Positions 36,363 to 45,143 of a stretch of 59,738 nt of DNA are shown piece after piece. Origin of the DNA: Arsenicicoccus cauae (GTDB lineage Bacteria > Actinomycetota > Actinomycetes > Actinomycetales > Dermatophilaceae); NCBI RefSeq assembly GCF_009707125.1, contig NZ_WLVL01000048.1:1-59738 (forward strand). Reading direction: 5' to 3'. The notes under the pieces were generated by a model. The model saw only the letters and a program-made list of their open reading frames with translations. It did not search any database and was not told where the DNA came from. The first letter of the stretch is position 1, and every line of letters begins with the position of its first letter. A program made the position numbers and the translations under genes.

Positions 36363-36588
36363 GGATGCCCCTACCCCCGGTAGTCACATTCGCCGGGCTT
36401 CGTTCGCCAGGCTGATGCCCTTACCCCCGGCGGGATCATCGGCCTGGCGAACGAGCCCCGGCTGATGCCCTTACCCCCGGCGGGATCATCGGCCTGGCGA
36501 ACGAGCCCCGGCTGGTGCCCTTACCCCCGGCGGGATCATCGGCCTGGCGAACGAGCCCCGGCTGATGCCCTTACCCCCGGTAGGTCTG
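36363..36588. repeat. 50-bp palindromic repeat array A (5 cores)
   Basis: The core YTACCCCCGG occurs at 36371, 36421, 36471, 36521 and 36571, exactly 50 bp apart. Units at 36421 and 36521 are identical; that at 36471 differs by one base. Each inner 40-bp spacer holds an inverted repeat CATCGGCC / GGCTGATG around the loop TGGCGAACGAGCCCC. In the first unit the spacer is inverted (reads CTTCGTTCGCCAGG). Outer cores form TACC-CCC-GGTA dyads. The array fills the whole gap between the stop codons of plsC (+) and the RsbN-like gene (-). See array B at 53678. Confidence 0.9.
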
Positions 36589-36589
36589 C

Positions 36590-37996
36590 TCAGGGGCGGC
36601 CGCACACGCCGGGGTAGACCTTGGTCCACCGGTGGGTCGCGCCCGCAGCGATCGCGTAGCCCGGCTCGGGGTTCGCCTCCACGACGACCGTGGTCCTGGC
36701 CAGCTCGACGAGCCGCACCCAGGCGTAGCGCACCCCGGTCGTGCGCGGCAGGTGCACGACGCCCTTGCCCGGCACGCAGTGGTCCGCGAACCGCGGGGCC
36801 TTGGGCGTGACGAGGATCCCCTTCGTAGTCGTGCTGCTGGGGATGGGGGCCGGTGTCGTGCTGCTCGGCGCCGGGGACGTCGAGGTCGAGCGGGTGGGTG
36901 TGGGCTCCGTGTCCGTGGTCTTCGGGCGGGGCTTGGTGGTCGTCGGGCGGGTCGGGCGCGGACGGGTCGGGCGGTCCGAGGTGGGCCGCGGCTGAGGCTC
37001 GGCGGTCGTGGTGACGCGTCCGGGTCGGGTGGTGCGCACGGGCGGGTCGGTGACGGCCGGTGGGGGGACCGTGACGGTCGCGCCGGGCGAGGTGAGCAGG
37101 GGCGGGATCGTCGTGGGGGAGGACGGGCTCGGCACCGAGGGGGTCGCCGAGGGCGCGGTGGCGGTCGAGGACGGCGACGTGGTGCCGCTCGGAGCCGGGG
37201 CGGGGACGACGATCTGCGAGCACGCGTCGCCGCACGAGACCAGCTTGGCCCGCAGCTCGACGGTGCCCTTGTCGACGGTGCTCTGCAAGGTGGCGAGCTC
37301 GTCGATCGCCTCGGGCGGGAGCTTGGTCCGCAGAGCCTGCAGCTGCGGCTGCACCCAGCTGGTGAACTCCTGCACCACCTGCAGGCGCTCCGGGTCCCGG
37401 GTGGCGTCGAAGGCGGTGAAGAGCTCGGTCTGCCCGGAGGCGACCGACGCCGCGGCGTCGCGCAGGGACGTGCGTATGTCGTCGGCGACCTGCGGCGTCC
37501 GGCCCGCCAGCGTGACGGTGTCGGCGACGTGCTCGCGGGCGTGCGCCAGCAGGACCTGGCCCTGGGCGCCGTCGGACCCCGCGAGGCGGACCTCAAGGCC
37601 GTCGACGACCCCACGGACGGCATACAGGGCGTCTCCGGGGAGGGCCCCCTGGGAGGCGACACCGAGACCGGTCCCGGCCACGACGACCCCGGCCGCCGCA
37701 CCGGCGAGGACCTTGGGCCAGGTGCCGTGGATCCTGAGGACGGACGGCGGGGGCGCGGAGACGGGGGCGGCCGACGCGGGGGCCGAGGAGACACCCGCCG
37801 CTGCCTCGGCGCGCAGGGTGGCGCCCAGGCCGGCGACGAAGGACGGGTCGGGGCCGGGGACGGGCACGGAAGCGACCTGCTGGGCCAGGCTCAGCAGGTC
37901 GGTCATCGCGGGGGAGGGGGGTGTGGTGCCCTGGAGCATGGCTTCGAACGCGTCGGCGTCAGCGCGCGACACGAAGTCGTCGATGAAGCTCACCAT
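36590..37996 (-). CDS. RsbN-like membrane protein (DUF5667), putative anti-sigma factor
   Basis: A 468-residue single-pass protein. A short cytoplasmic N-terminus (FIDDFVSRADADAFEAML) precedes one membrane segment at about residues 96-114. An extracytoplasmic helical DUF5667 region with PGDALYAVRGVVDGLEVRL follows, then a long Pro/Ser/Thr-rich stretch (about 285-390) and a C-terminal domain with two Cys (DHCVPGKG, PGVCGRP). It lies directly downstream of a BldN-type sigma factor, as rsbN does in Streptomyces, so it probably holds that sigma factor at the membrane. Its stop abuts repeat array A. Confidence 0.8.
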   Translation of the reverse strand: MVSFIDDFVSRADADAFEAMLQGTTPPSPAMTDLLSLAQQVASVPVPGPDPSFVAGLGATLRAEAAAGVSSAPASAAPVSAPPPSVLRIHGTWPKVLAGAAAGVVVAGTGLGVASQGALPGDALYAVRGVVDGLEVRLAGSDGAQGQVLLAHAREHVADTVTLAGRTPQVADDIRTSLRDAAASVASGQTELFTAFDATRDPERLQVVQEFTSWVQPQLQALRTKLPPEAIDELATLQSTVDKGTVELRAKLVSCGDACSQIVVPAPAPSGTTSPSSTATAPSATPSVPSPSSPTTIPPLLTSPGATVTVPPPAVTDPPVRTTRPGRVTTTAEPQPRPTSDRPTRPRPTRPTTTKPRPKTTDTEPTPTRSTSTSPAPSSTTPAPIPSSTTTKGILVTPKAPRFADHCVPGKGVVHLPRTTGVRYAWVRLVELARTTVVVEANPEPGYAIAAGATHRWTKVYPGVCGRP

Positions 37997-38104
37997 GGCA
38001 CCCCTCCTCCCCGTGGCGTCGTCGGTCGCGGCGTGGTGCCGAGCCGATGGGTGTGGTGGTCCTCCATGCTCAACGAGCGACGGACCCGAAGGTTATGGGA
38101 ACCG

Positions 38105-38758
38105 TCACAGCTCCTCGCCCTCCAGCGCTCGCTGCAGGGCCCGCACGGCCCGCAGCTGCAGCTGCTTGACGGCATTGTCCTTCTTGCCCATGACCTCGGC
38201 GGTCTCCGCGAGTGACATCCCCTGGATGAAGCGCAGCGTCACGCACTCCGCCTGCTCCGGGCGCAGCTGGGCGACGGCCTTGAGCAGGCGCTCGTCGCGC
38301 ATGCGCTCCAGCACCTCGCCCTCGGGCGCCTCGACCTCGGTGTCGGCGTCGCGCATGTCCTCGGTGGTCACCTCGAGGCGGAAGCGCGAGGACTTGGTGT
38401 GGTCGTTGACCACGTTGCGGGCGATCGTGACGAACCACGCCGCGATGTCCTTGCCCTGCCAGGTGAAGCCCGAGAGGTTGCGCAGCGCCTTGATGAAGGT
38501 CTCGCTCGTCAGGTCCTGCGCGGTGTGGACGGACCCGACCCGCACGTAGATGTAGCGGTAGACCACCTCGACGTAGCGCTGGTAGAGCTGCCCGAAGGCG
38601 TCCTGGTCCCCGCCCTGCGCCAGGGCGACGAGGGCGCGCACCCGCTCCAGCTCGTCGGGGTCCGGCGTGCTCGACCGGCCGGGGGAGGACCCGGCACCGG
38701 GAGGGCCGGACAGCGCCATCCACAACAGGCTCAGGTCGACGGTGACGGACGTGCACAT
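38105..38758 (-). CDS. BldN-type ECF RNA polymerase sigma factor
   Basis: A 217-residue sigma factor very similar to Streptomyces BldN: region 2 reads QRYVEVVYRYIYVRVG, LTSETFIKAL and WQGKDIAAWFVTIARN; then SSRFRLEVTT; region 4 is LRPEQAECVTLRFIQGMSLA with VMGKKDNAVKQLQLRAVRAL. About 35 residues precede region 2, much shorter than the BldN pro-sequence. In Streptomyces bldN-rsbN also lies beside the glutaredoxin-rex-hemA genes, so this is conserved synteny. ATG 38758 has no strong ribosome-binding site; an upstream GTG is possible. Confidence 0.92.
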   Translation of the reverse strand: MCTSVTVDLSLLWMALSGPPGAGSSPGRSSTPDPDELERVRALVALAQGGDQDAFGQLYQRYVEVVYRYIYVRVGSVHTAQDLTSETFIKALRNLSGFTWQGKDIAAWFVTIARNVVNDHTKSSRFRLEVTTEDMRDADTEVEAPEGEVLERMRDERLLKAVAQLRPEQAECVTLRFIQGMSLAETAEVMGKKDNAVKQLQLRAVRALQRALEGEEL

Positions 38759-38977
38759 GGCGCCCCCCGCGAGCGGGTGGGCGCCGAGGAACGAGAGGCG
38801 CCGCGTGGTCACTCGGAGAGTGTCACGTGGCCGCGTCGTCGCGATGGTCTTGATAGGTCCTCCTGGGCGCGAGCGACTCCCATTGCAGCACAAGGCCACT
38901 GCCCTGGACGAGCCCGGCAGGCCGGAACGTGCCAAGGTTCACGCGCCGGCGACGTCGTGCGGCGGGCCCGCTCGCCG

Positions 38978-38983
38978 TACAGT
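38978..38983 (+). promoter_or_regulatory. -10 element TACAGT, leaderless glutaredoxin promoter
   Basis: TACAGT ends 7 nt before GTG 38991. It lies in the 232-bp divergent gap between the sigma-factor and glutaredoxin genes; nothing else convincing was seen there. Confidence 0.55.
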
Positions 38984-38990
38984 CGGCAGG

Positions 38991-39242
38991 GTGCACACCG
39001 ACCTGACCAGTGCCCGCGTCGTCCTGCTCGGGCGTCCCGGGTGCCACCTGTGCGACCTCGCCCGCGCCACGATCCAGGGGGTCGCCGGCGAGCTGGGGGC
39101 GAGCGTCGCGGAGTACTCCATCGACGACGACCCCGAGCTGCGGGAGCGCTACGCCGAGCAGATCCCCGTCGTCTTCGTCGACGGACGCCAGCACGACTAC
39201 TGGAGGGTCGACCCGACGCGTCTGCGGCGGGCGCTCGGGTGA
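38991..39242 (+). CDS. glutaredoxin-like protein
   Basis: An 83-residue thioredoxin-fold protein with the active-site C-x2-C as GRPGCHLCDLA near residue 20 and the cis-Pro loop in EQIPVVFVDG. The C-terminal YWRVDPTRLRRAL is typical of the DUF836-like glutaredoxins next to rex/hemA in actinobacteria (SCO3321, Rv0508). It lies 100 bp upstream of rex. Confidence 0.9.
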   Translation: MHTDLTSARVVLLGRPGCHLCDLARATIQGVAGELGASVAEYSIDDDPELRERYAEQIPVVFVDGRQHDYWRVDPTRLRRALG

Positions 39243-39282
39243 CGGCCGCACCGTCCTTTTGGGTGCCCGCCAGGCCGGGGCA

Positions 39283-39288
39283 TACCCT
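39283..39288 (+). promoter_or_regulatory. -10 element TACCCT upstream of rex
   Basis: TTGGGT (39259-39264), 18 nt and TACCCT form a plausible promoter about 55 nt before the rex GTG. No canonical Rex operator (TTGTGAAnnnnTTCACAA) was found around it. Confidence 0.45.
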
Positions 39289-39342
39289 GGAGCGTGGTGC
39301 CTACCCGCCGGACGGGGCGGGCAGAAGGGAGCCCCAGGGGCT

Positions 39343-40017
39343 GTGAAGGTCGAGGTCGCCGAGCGTCGTGAGCTGTCCGACGCCACCGTGCTGCGGCTGC
39401 CCCTCTATCTCGAGGCGGTGGCCGCGCTCGCTGCCCGGGGGGTGGCCAGCGTGTCCTCCGAGGAGCTCGCCGCCTCTGCCCACGTCAGCTCGGCCATGCT
39501 GCGCAAGGACCTGTCCCAGATCGGCTCGCTCGGCGTGCGGGGCGTGGGCTACGACACGGCGGTCCTGACCGACCAGCTGGTGAGCGTCCTCGGGCGTCAC
39601 GAGGTGCGACCCGTCGTCATCGTGGGCATGGGCCGGCTCGGCCAGGCGCTGGCCTCGCACGGAGGGTTCGACGGGGACGGCTTCGAGGTGGTGGGCCTGT
39701 TCGACCACGACCCGCAGGTGGTGGGCAGCTCGGTGCTCGGCCTGCCCGTCCAGGACGTGGCGTCCCTGACCGAGGCGGTCTGCGAGCACGGCTCGCGGGT
39801 CATCGGCGTGGTGGCGACCCCGGCCTCGGCGGCCCAGCAGGTGGCGGAGCTGCTCGTGGCCGCGGACGTGCGCGCCATCCTCAACTTCGCCCCCACGACC
39901 CTGCAGGTCCCGCCGACCACCGACGTGCGGGCCGTCGACCTGTCGTCCGAGCTCCGCCTGCTCGCCTACCGTTCGCGGATCTCCCCCGCGTCGGCCCTCG
40001 GAGGTGCCCCCGCGTGA
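39343..40017 (+). CDS. rex: redox-sensing transcriptional repressor Rex
   Basis: Senses the NADH/NAD+ ratio and represses respiratory and fermentative genes when NADH is low (224 aa). The winged-helix domain reads VSSEELAASAHVSSAMLRKD, followed by LGVRGVGYD; the Rossmann domain opens VVIVGMGRLGQALA; the C-terminal swap helix ends LRLLAYRSRI. GTG 39343 is assigned (AAGGGAG 11 nt upstream). Its stop overlaps the hemA start (GTGA), so Rex and heme synthesis share a transcript. Confidence 0.96.
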   Translation: MKVEVAERRELSDATVLRLPLYLEAVAALAARGVASVSSEELAASAHVSSAMLRKDLSQIGSLGVRGVGYDTAVLTDQLVSVLGRHEVRPVVIVGMGRLGQALASHGGFDGDGFEVVGLFDHDPQVVGSSVLGLPVQDVASLTEAVCEHGSRVIGVVATPASAAQQVAELLVAADVRAILNFAPTTLQVPPTTDVRAVDLSSELRLLAYRSRISPASALGGAPA

Positions 40018-41342
40018 CCCTGCTCGTCATCGGCCTGTCCCACCGCAGCGCCCCCATCGACCTGCTCGAGCGCACGACGCTCGGCGAGGACCGGGCCCGG
40101 ACCCTGCGCTCCGTCCTCGCGACCAGCCAGCAGCTGCGCGAGGTGCTCGTCGTGACGACCTGCAACCGCACCGAGGTCTACGCCGACGTGGTCACCTTCC
40201 ACGGTGGTGTGGGGGAGATCAGCCAGGCGCTGGCCGACGTGACCGAGGTCGACGCGCCGGTGCTGCGCGACCACCTCTACGTCCACCACGAGGACCGGGC
40301 CGTGTCGCACGCGTTCTCGGTGGCCTGCGGGCTGGACTCCATGGCGATCGGCGAGAGCCAGATCCTCGGGCAGCTGCGCTCGTCCCTGCGCACCGCCCAG
40401 TCGTGCGACGAGGTCGGCCCGGAGCTCAACGCGTTGTTCCAGCGCGCCCTGCGGGTCGGCAAGCGCGCCCACACCGAGACCGAGCTCGACGACGTGTCGC
40501 TGTCCCTCGTGAGCGCCGGCCTGGAGGAGGCCGAGCGGCACGTGGGGCCGCTCACCGAGCGCTCCGTCCTCGTCATCGGCGCCGGGGCCATGAGCGCCCT
40601 GTCCGTCGCCACGCTCACCCGGTCCGGGGCCGCCGAGGTGATCATCGCCAACCGCACCCAGGCCAAGGCCGAGCACCTGGCCCGCGCGTATGCCGCGCGC
40701 ACCGTCGCGTGGGAGGAGCGTGTCGCGGCGCTCGTCTCCGCGGACGTCGTCGTCACCTGCACCGGTGCGTCCGGCCGCATCGTCGGGCGGGACCTCGCCG
40801 AGCAGGTCGCCGCCGCGCGCCACCACCGCCCCCAGGCCTATGTCGACCTGGCCCTGCCCCTCGACGTGGACCCGTCTGTGGGTGAGGTCGAGGGCGTGCA
40901 GGTGGTGGGGCTGTCGCGGCTCGGCGAGATCATGGCCCGGGACGGGATGGTCCCCGCGCAGGTCCAGCAGGTGCGTGACCTGGTGGTCGAGGAGGTCGCG
41001 GCGTACCTGGCGGCGCGTCGCGTCCAGGCGGTGGCACCGACGCTGACCGCCCTGCGCTCCCGTGCCCGGGCGGTCGTCGACGCCGAGCTGGAGCGCCTCG
41101 ACACCCGCACGCCCGAGATGGACGAGGCGACGCGCAAGCAGGTCGCGCTGACCGTGCACCGCGTGGTCGAAAAGATCCTGCACACGCCGACGGTCAGGGT
41201 GAAGGAGATGGCCGACAAGGACGTCACCGGCAGCTACGCCGAGGCGTTGCACCGGCTCTTCGACCTGGACCCGCACACCGTGGCCGCCGTGTCGGCCGCC
41301 AACGTCGAGCCCCCCGTGGAGATCGGTCACCAGGATGCCTGA
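40014..41342 (+). CDS. hemA: glutamyl-tRNA reductase
   Basis: First committed step of the C5 heme pathway: glutamyl-tRNA to glutamate-1-semialdehyde (442 aa). Catalytic Cys50 is in VVTTCNRTEVY; GLSHRSAPIDLLER, GLDSMAIGESQILGQL and the NADPH loop VIGAGAMSALS are conserved. The C-terminal dimerisation helix is complete. Coupled to rex by GTGA, and overlapped by hemC by 8 nt. Confidence 0.98.
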   Translation: MTLLVIGLSHRSAPIDLLERTTLGEDRARTLRSVLATSQQLREVLVVTTCNRTEVYADVVTFHGGVGEISQALADVTEVDAPVLRDHLYVHHEDRAVSHAFSVACGLDSMAIGESQILGQLRSSLRTAQSCDEVGPELNALFQRALRVGKRAHTETELDDVSLSLVSAGLEEAERHVGPLTERSVLVIGAGAMSALSVATLTRSGAAEVIIANRTQAKAEHLARAYAARTVAWEERVAALVSADVVVTCTGASGRIVGRDLAEQVAAARHHRPQAYVDLALPLDVDPSVGEVEGVQVVGLSRLGEIMARDGMVPAQVQQVRDLVVEEVAAYLAARRVQAVAPTLTALRSRARAVVDAELERLDTRTPEMDEATRKQVALTVHRVVEKILHTPTVRVKEMADKDVTGSYAEALHRLFDLDPHTVAAVSAANVEPPVEIGHQDA

Positions 41343-42321
41343 GCAGCACGTAGTCCGCCTCGGCACCCGCCGCAGCGCCCTTGCCACCACGCAGTCTGGC
41401 TGGGTGGCCGAGCGCCTGCGCGAGCTGGGGCTGCAGGTCGAGCTCGTCGAGATCACGACGCAGGGCGACGTGAGCGCGGCGCCGCTGACCATGATCGGCG
41501 GCACGGGCGTGTTCGCCTCCGCGATCCGCGAGGCGTTGCTGGACGGCCGGGTCGACTGCGCGGTTCACTCGCTGAAGGACCTGCCCTCCGCCCCCGAGCC
41601 GGGCCTGGTTATCGCGGCCGTGCCGCGCCGGGAGGACCCGCGCGACGCCCTGTGCGCCCGCGACGGTCTGACGCTCGGCGAGCTGCCGGCCGGTGCGGTC
41701 GTGGGCACGGGGTCGCCTCGTCGCGCCGCGCAGATCGCCGCCCTCGGGCTCGGCGTCGAGCTGGTGCCGATCCGCGGCAACGTCGATACCCGGTTGCAGC
41801 ACGTGCGCGACGGGCGCTGCGACGCCGTGGTCCTCGCGATGGCGGGCCTGTCCCGGCTCGGGCTGCGCGACGTGGTGACCGAGGCGCTCGACCCCGTCCA
41901 GGTGCTCCCGGCGGCGGGGCAGGGGGCGCTGGCACTCGAGTGCCGCGAGGACCACCCGCTGCGGGAGGTCTTCGCCCGGGTCGAGGACGCCGAGACGCGG
42001 GCCTGCGTCGAGGCCGAGCGGGGCCTGCTCGCCCGACTGGAGGCGGGGTGCACGGCGCCGGTCGGTGCCCTCGCGGAGGTGGTCGAGTCCGAGGACGGGC
42101 TGGAGCTGTCCCTGCGCGCGTTCGTCGGCAGCGCCGACGGGTCCGACGGTCTGCGACGGTCGCTGACCGGCTCGTGGACCGATCCCCGTGACCTGGGTCA
42201 CCGGCTGGCCGACCTGTTGCTCGAGGACGGCGCCGCCGAGCTCGCCGGGGTGGGCAGCGGACTTGGCAGCCCGGGCGGGGTGGGCCAGACTGCCCACCAG
42301 AGCACCGACCACCCGGCGTAG
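41335..42321 (+). CDS. hemC: hydroxymethylbilane synthase (porphobilinogen deaminase)
   Basis: Polymerises four porphobilinogen units to hydroxymethylbilane (328 aa). Cys239 in LEAGCTAPVGAL carries the dipyrromethane cofactor. RLGTRRSALATTQSG and HSLKDLPS near the N-terminal half and GSPRRAAQIAAL are typical. The start lies inside hemA, and the stop overlaps the hemD ribosome-binding site (TAGGAG). Confidence 0.98.
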   Translation: MPEQHVVRLGTRRSALATTQSGWVAERLRELGLQVELVEITTQGDVSAAPLTMIGGTGVFASAIREALLDGRVDCAVHSLKDLPSAPEPGLVIAAVPRREDPRDALCARDGLTLGELPAGAVVGTGSPRRAAQIAALGLGVELVPIRGNVDTRLQHVRDGRCDAVVLAMAGLSRLGLRDVVTEALDPVQVLPAAGQGALALECREDHPLREVFARVEDAETRACVEAERGLLARLEAGCTAPVGALAEVVESEDGLELSLRAFVGSADGSDGLRRSLTGSWTDPRDLGHRLADLLLEDGAAELAGVGSGLGSPGGVGQTAHQSTDHPA

Positions 42322-42333
42322 GAGCACCCGACG

Positions 42334-44031
42334 ATGCGCAAGGCCCCCAGCACCGGCAGGACCAGCGGACGGCACAGCACCGTGCCCGCGCCGCGGGCAG
42401 CGGCGGGACGAGGTGCACGCGTCGCCTTCGTGGGGGCGGGACCCGGAGATCCGGGCCTGCTGACCCTGCGCGCGGCCGAGCTGCTGGCCCAGGCCCGCAT
42501 CGTCCTGATGGACCGGCCCGACGGCGCCGAGGTGGTGCGCCGCCACTGCCGCGAGGACGTGGAGGTGGTGCCCCTCGTGCCTGCCGGTCCCGTCGCCCCG
42601 GTGGGTCAGGCGGCCCAGCTGCCGGACGTGCTGCCGTCCCCCGACGCCAAGGGCTCGTTGCCGTTGCAGCGACTGCTCGACGCCGTCCACCGTCTGGGCG
42701 GCACGGGCCTCGTGGTGCGGCTCATGAGCGGCGACCCGGGGGTCTTCACCGGGCTGGAGGCCGAGTGCCGCGCCCTGGCCGAGGCCGACGTCCCCTACGA
42801 GGTCGTGCCGGGCGTCTCCAGCCTCCTGGCCGTCCCGCTGTATGCCGGGATACCCCTCACCTCCCCGGACTCGCCGCGGCTGCACCTGTGCGACGCCGCA
42901 CTGCAGCTCGACCTCGAGGCGTCCGCGGCGGACGACGTCACCGTCGTCATGGCTGCGACCCCCGGGCGGCTGGTCGAGCAGCTGAGCAACCTCCTGGACG
43001 CCGGGCGGGACCCCGAGACGCCCGTCGCGCTCACCGACCACGGCACGACGGCGCACCAGCACACGAGCGCGACCACGCTGGGCGACGCGGCCCACATCCT
43101 GGACCACGCCGACGAGGACCAGGAGCTGCTGGCCGTCGTCGGGCGCACCGTGGAGCTGCGCGCCGCGATCAGCTGGTTCGAGACGCGCCCGCTGATCGGG
43201 TGGAACGTCCTTGTCCCCCGCACCAAGGAGCAGGCGACCGGCGTCGTCGACCGGCTCGCCGGCTACGGCGCGACGGCCACCGTGGTCCCTACCATCGGCA
43301 TCGAGCCGCCCCGCACGCCGCAGCAGATGGACAAGGCGATCACCGGCCTCGTGACCGGGCGCTACGAGTGGATCGGCTTCACCTCGGTCAACGCGGTGCG
43401 CGCCGTGCGCGAGAAGTTCACGGAGTACGGCCTGGACACCCGATCCTTCGCGGGGCTGCGCATCGCGGCCGTCGGCGGCACCACGGCGGCGGCGCTGCGC
43501 GACTGGGGCCTCGTGCCGGACCTCGTGCCCAGCGGCGAGCAGTCGGCCGCGGGGCTGCTCGAGGAGTGGCCCCCCTACGACGCGCTCCTCGACCCGATCA
43601 ACCGCGTCTTCCTGCCGCGGGCCGACATCGCCACCGACACCCTGGTCGCCGGGCTGCAGGAGATGGGCTGGGAGGTCGAGGACGTCACGGCCTACCGCAC
43701 CGTGCGGGCCTCCCCGCCGCCGGCCGAGGTCCGCGAGGCCATCAAGACCGGCCAGTTCGACGCCGTGCTGTTCACCTCGAGCTCGACCGTCCGCAACCTC
43801 GTGGGCATCGCCGGCAAGCCCCACCGGGCCACCGTCGTGGCCTGCATCGGCCCCGCGACCGCCCGCACCGCCGAGGAGCACGGCCTGCGGGTCGACGTCC
43901 TCGCGCCCGAGGCCAGCGCCGACGCCCTCGTCGACGCCCTGGCGGAGCACGGCCACGCCCTCGCCCGGGCGTCCTACGACGCCGGCGACCCCGTCGTGCT
44001 GCCCAGCCGGCGCCGCCGCCGCCGCAGCTAG
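42334..44031 (+). CDS. hemD: bifunctional uroporphyrinogen-III C-methyltransferase / uroporphyrinogen-III synthase
   Basis: A 565-residue fusion. Residues ~28-275 are SUMT-like (FVGAGPGDPGLLTLRAAELL, PGVSSLLAVPLYAGIPLT), which would methylate uroporphyrinogen III towards siroheme or cobalamin. Residues ~285-560 are HemD (PLIGWNVLVPRTKEQATGV, GRYEWIGFTSVNAV, VLFTSSSTVRN). The glycine-rich SUMT motif reads VVRLMSGDPGVFTG, less canonical than KGGDPFVFGRG, so methyltransferase activity needs proof. The same architecture occurs in Rv0511 and Streptomyces. The SD overlaps the hemC stop. Confidence 0.93.
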   Translation: MRKAPSTGRTSGRHSTVPAPRAAAGRGARVAFVGAGPGDPGLLTLRAAELLAQARIVLMDRPDGAEVVRRHCREDVEVVPLVPAGPVAPVGQAAQLPDVLPSPDAKGSLPLQRLLDAVHRLGGTGLVVRLMSGDPGVFTGLEAECRALAEADVPYEVVPGVSSLLAVPLYAGIPLTSPDSPRLHLCDAALQLDLEASAADDVTVVMAATPGRLVEQLSNLLDAGRDPETPVALTDHGTTAHQHTSATTLGDAAHILDHADEDQELLAVVGRTVELRAAISWFETRPLIGWNVLVPRTKEQATGVVDRLAGYGATATVVPTIGIEPPRTPQQMDKAITGLVTGRYEWIGFTSVNAVRAVREKFTEYGLDTRSFAGLRIAAVGGTTAAALRDWGLVPDLVPSGEQSAAGLLEEWPPYDALLDPINRVFLPRADIATDTLVAGLQEMGWEVEDVTAYRTVRASPPPAEVREAIKTGQFDAVLFTSSSTVRNLVGIAGKPHRATVVACIGPATARTAEEHGLRVDVLAPEASADALVDALAEHGHALARASYDAGDPVVLPSRRRRRRS

Positions 44032-44108
44032 CCCGCCACCCGGGCGCTCGGCATACCGCTGGACCCGCCCCCCGACCCGTCTCTCGACCCGCCTGTCCCG
44101 GAGGACCC

Positions 44109-45083
44109 TTGAGCTACCCGCTGCACCGCCCCCGCCGCCTGCGCCAGAGCCCCGCCGTCCGTCGGCTCGTGGCCCAGACCCGCCTTCACCCGGCGCAGCT
44201 GATCCTGCCGGTCTTCGTCAAGGAGGAGGCGAGCGAGCCCACCCCGATCGGCAGCATGCCCGGCGTGGTGCAGCACTCGCTCGACTCCCTCGAGCAGGCC
44301 GCCCGCGAGGCCGTCGCGGCCGGGGTCGGCGGGATCATGGTCTTCGGCGTTCCCACCAGCAAGGACGCCGTGGGCAGCGGCGCGACCGACACGGACGGCA
44401 TCCTCAACGTCGCCCTGCGGCGCTTGGCCGACACGGTGGGGGACGAGCTGGTGGTCATGGGTGACCTGTGCCTCGACGAGTTCACCGACCACGGTCACTG
44501 CGGGGTCCTGGACGCCCGCGGCGGCGTGGACAACGACGCCACCCTGGAGCGCTACGCCGAGATGGCCCTGGCCCAGGCCGAGGCCGGCGCCACCGTCCTC
44601 GGGCTCTCGGGGATGATGGACGGCCAGGTGGGCCACGTCCGCCGCGCGCTGGACCAGGCCGGACACCTCGACACGATCGTCCTCGCCTACGCCGCCAAGT
44701 ACGCCTCCGGGTTCTACGGCCCCTTCCGCGAGGCCGTGTCCAGCTCCCTGCAGGGGGACCGCGCCACCTACCAGCAGGACCCGGCCAACTTCACGGAGTC
44801 GCTGCGCGAGCTGCGCCTCGACCTGGACGAGGGCGCCGACATCGTCATGGTCAAGCCTGCCCTGCCCTACCTCGACGTCCTGGCCGCGGTCGCGGCCGAG
44901 GCCACGGTGCCGGTCTCGGCCTACCAGGTGTCGGGGGAGTACGCCCAGATCGAGGCCGCCGCGGCGCACGGGTGGATCGACCGCGACCGGGTCGCGCTCG
45001 AGGCCCTCACGAGCATCCACCGGGCCGGGGCCGAGCAGATCCTGACCTACTACGCGGCCGCGGCGGCACGCTGGTTGTCCTAG
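44109..45083 (+). CDS. hemB: delta-aminolevulinic acid dehydratase (porphobilinogen synthase)
   Basis: Condenses two ALA to porphobilinogen (324 aa). Schiff-base lysines lie in YAAKYASGFYGPF and VMVKPALPYLD. The metal loop reads DLCLDEFTDHGHCG: the second of the three zinc-ligand Cys positions is Asp, a mixed form. No ATG or GTG fits the N-terminus (RPRRLRQSPAVRRLV must be kept), whereas TTG 44109 has GGAGGA only 3 nt upstream; TTG is therefore the likely start, and it gives a normal length. About 75 bp separate it from hemD. Confidence 0.95.
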   Translation: MSYPLHRPRRLRQSPAVRRLVAQTRLHPAQLILPVFVKEEASEPTPIGSMPGVVQHSLDSLEQAAREAVAAGVGGIMVFGVPTSKDAVGSGATDTDGILNVALRRLADTVGDELVVMGDLCLDEFTDHGHCGVLDARGGVDNDATLERYAEMALAQAEAGATVLGLSGMMDGQVGHVRRALDQAGHLDTIVLAYAAKYASGFYGPFREAVSSSLQGDRATYQQDPANFTESLRELRLDLDEGADIVMVKPALPYLDVLAAVAAEATVPVSAYQVSGEYAQIEAAAAHGWIDRDRVALEALTSIHRAGAEQILTYYAAAAARWLS

Positions 45084-45143
45084 TCGTTACCCTGGTTGCT
45101 TCGCGGTGCCCCGAATGCCGGCACCCAGGGGAGCGAGGGTCTC

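Noticed and set aside
36363-36588. CRISPR array
   Set aside because: Units repeat every 50 bp but the spacers are the same sequence, partly inverted, and no cas genes are present.
39243-39342. Rex operator upstream of rex/hemA
   Set aside because: No sequence close to TTGTGAAnnnnTTCACAA was found; autoregulation through a canonical site is not supported.
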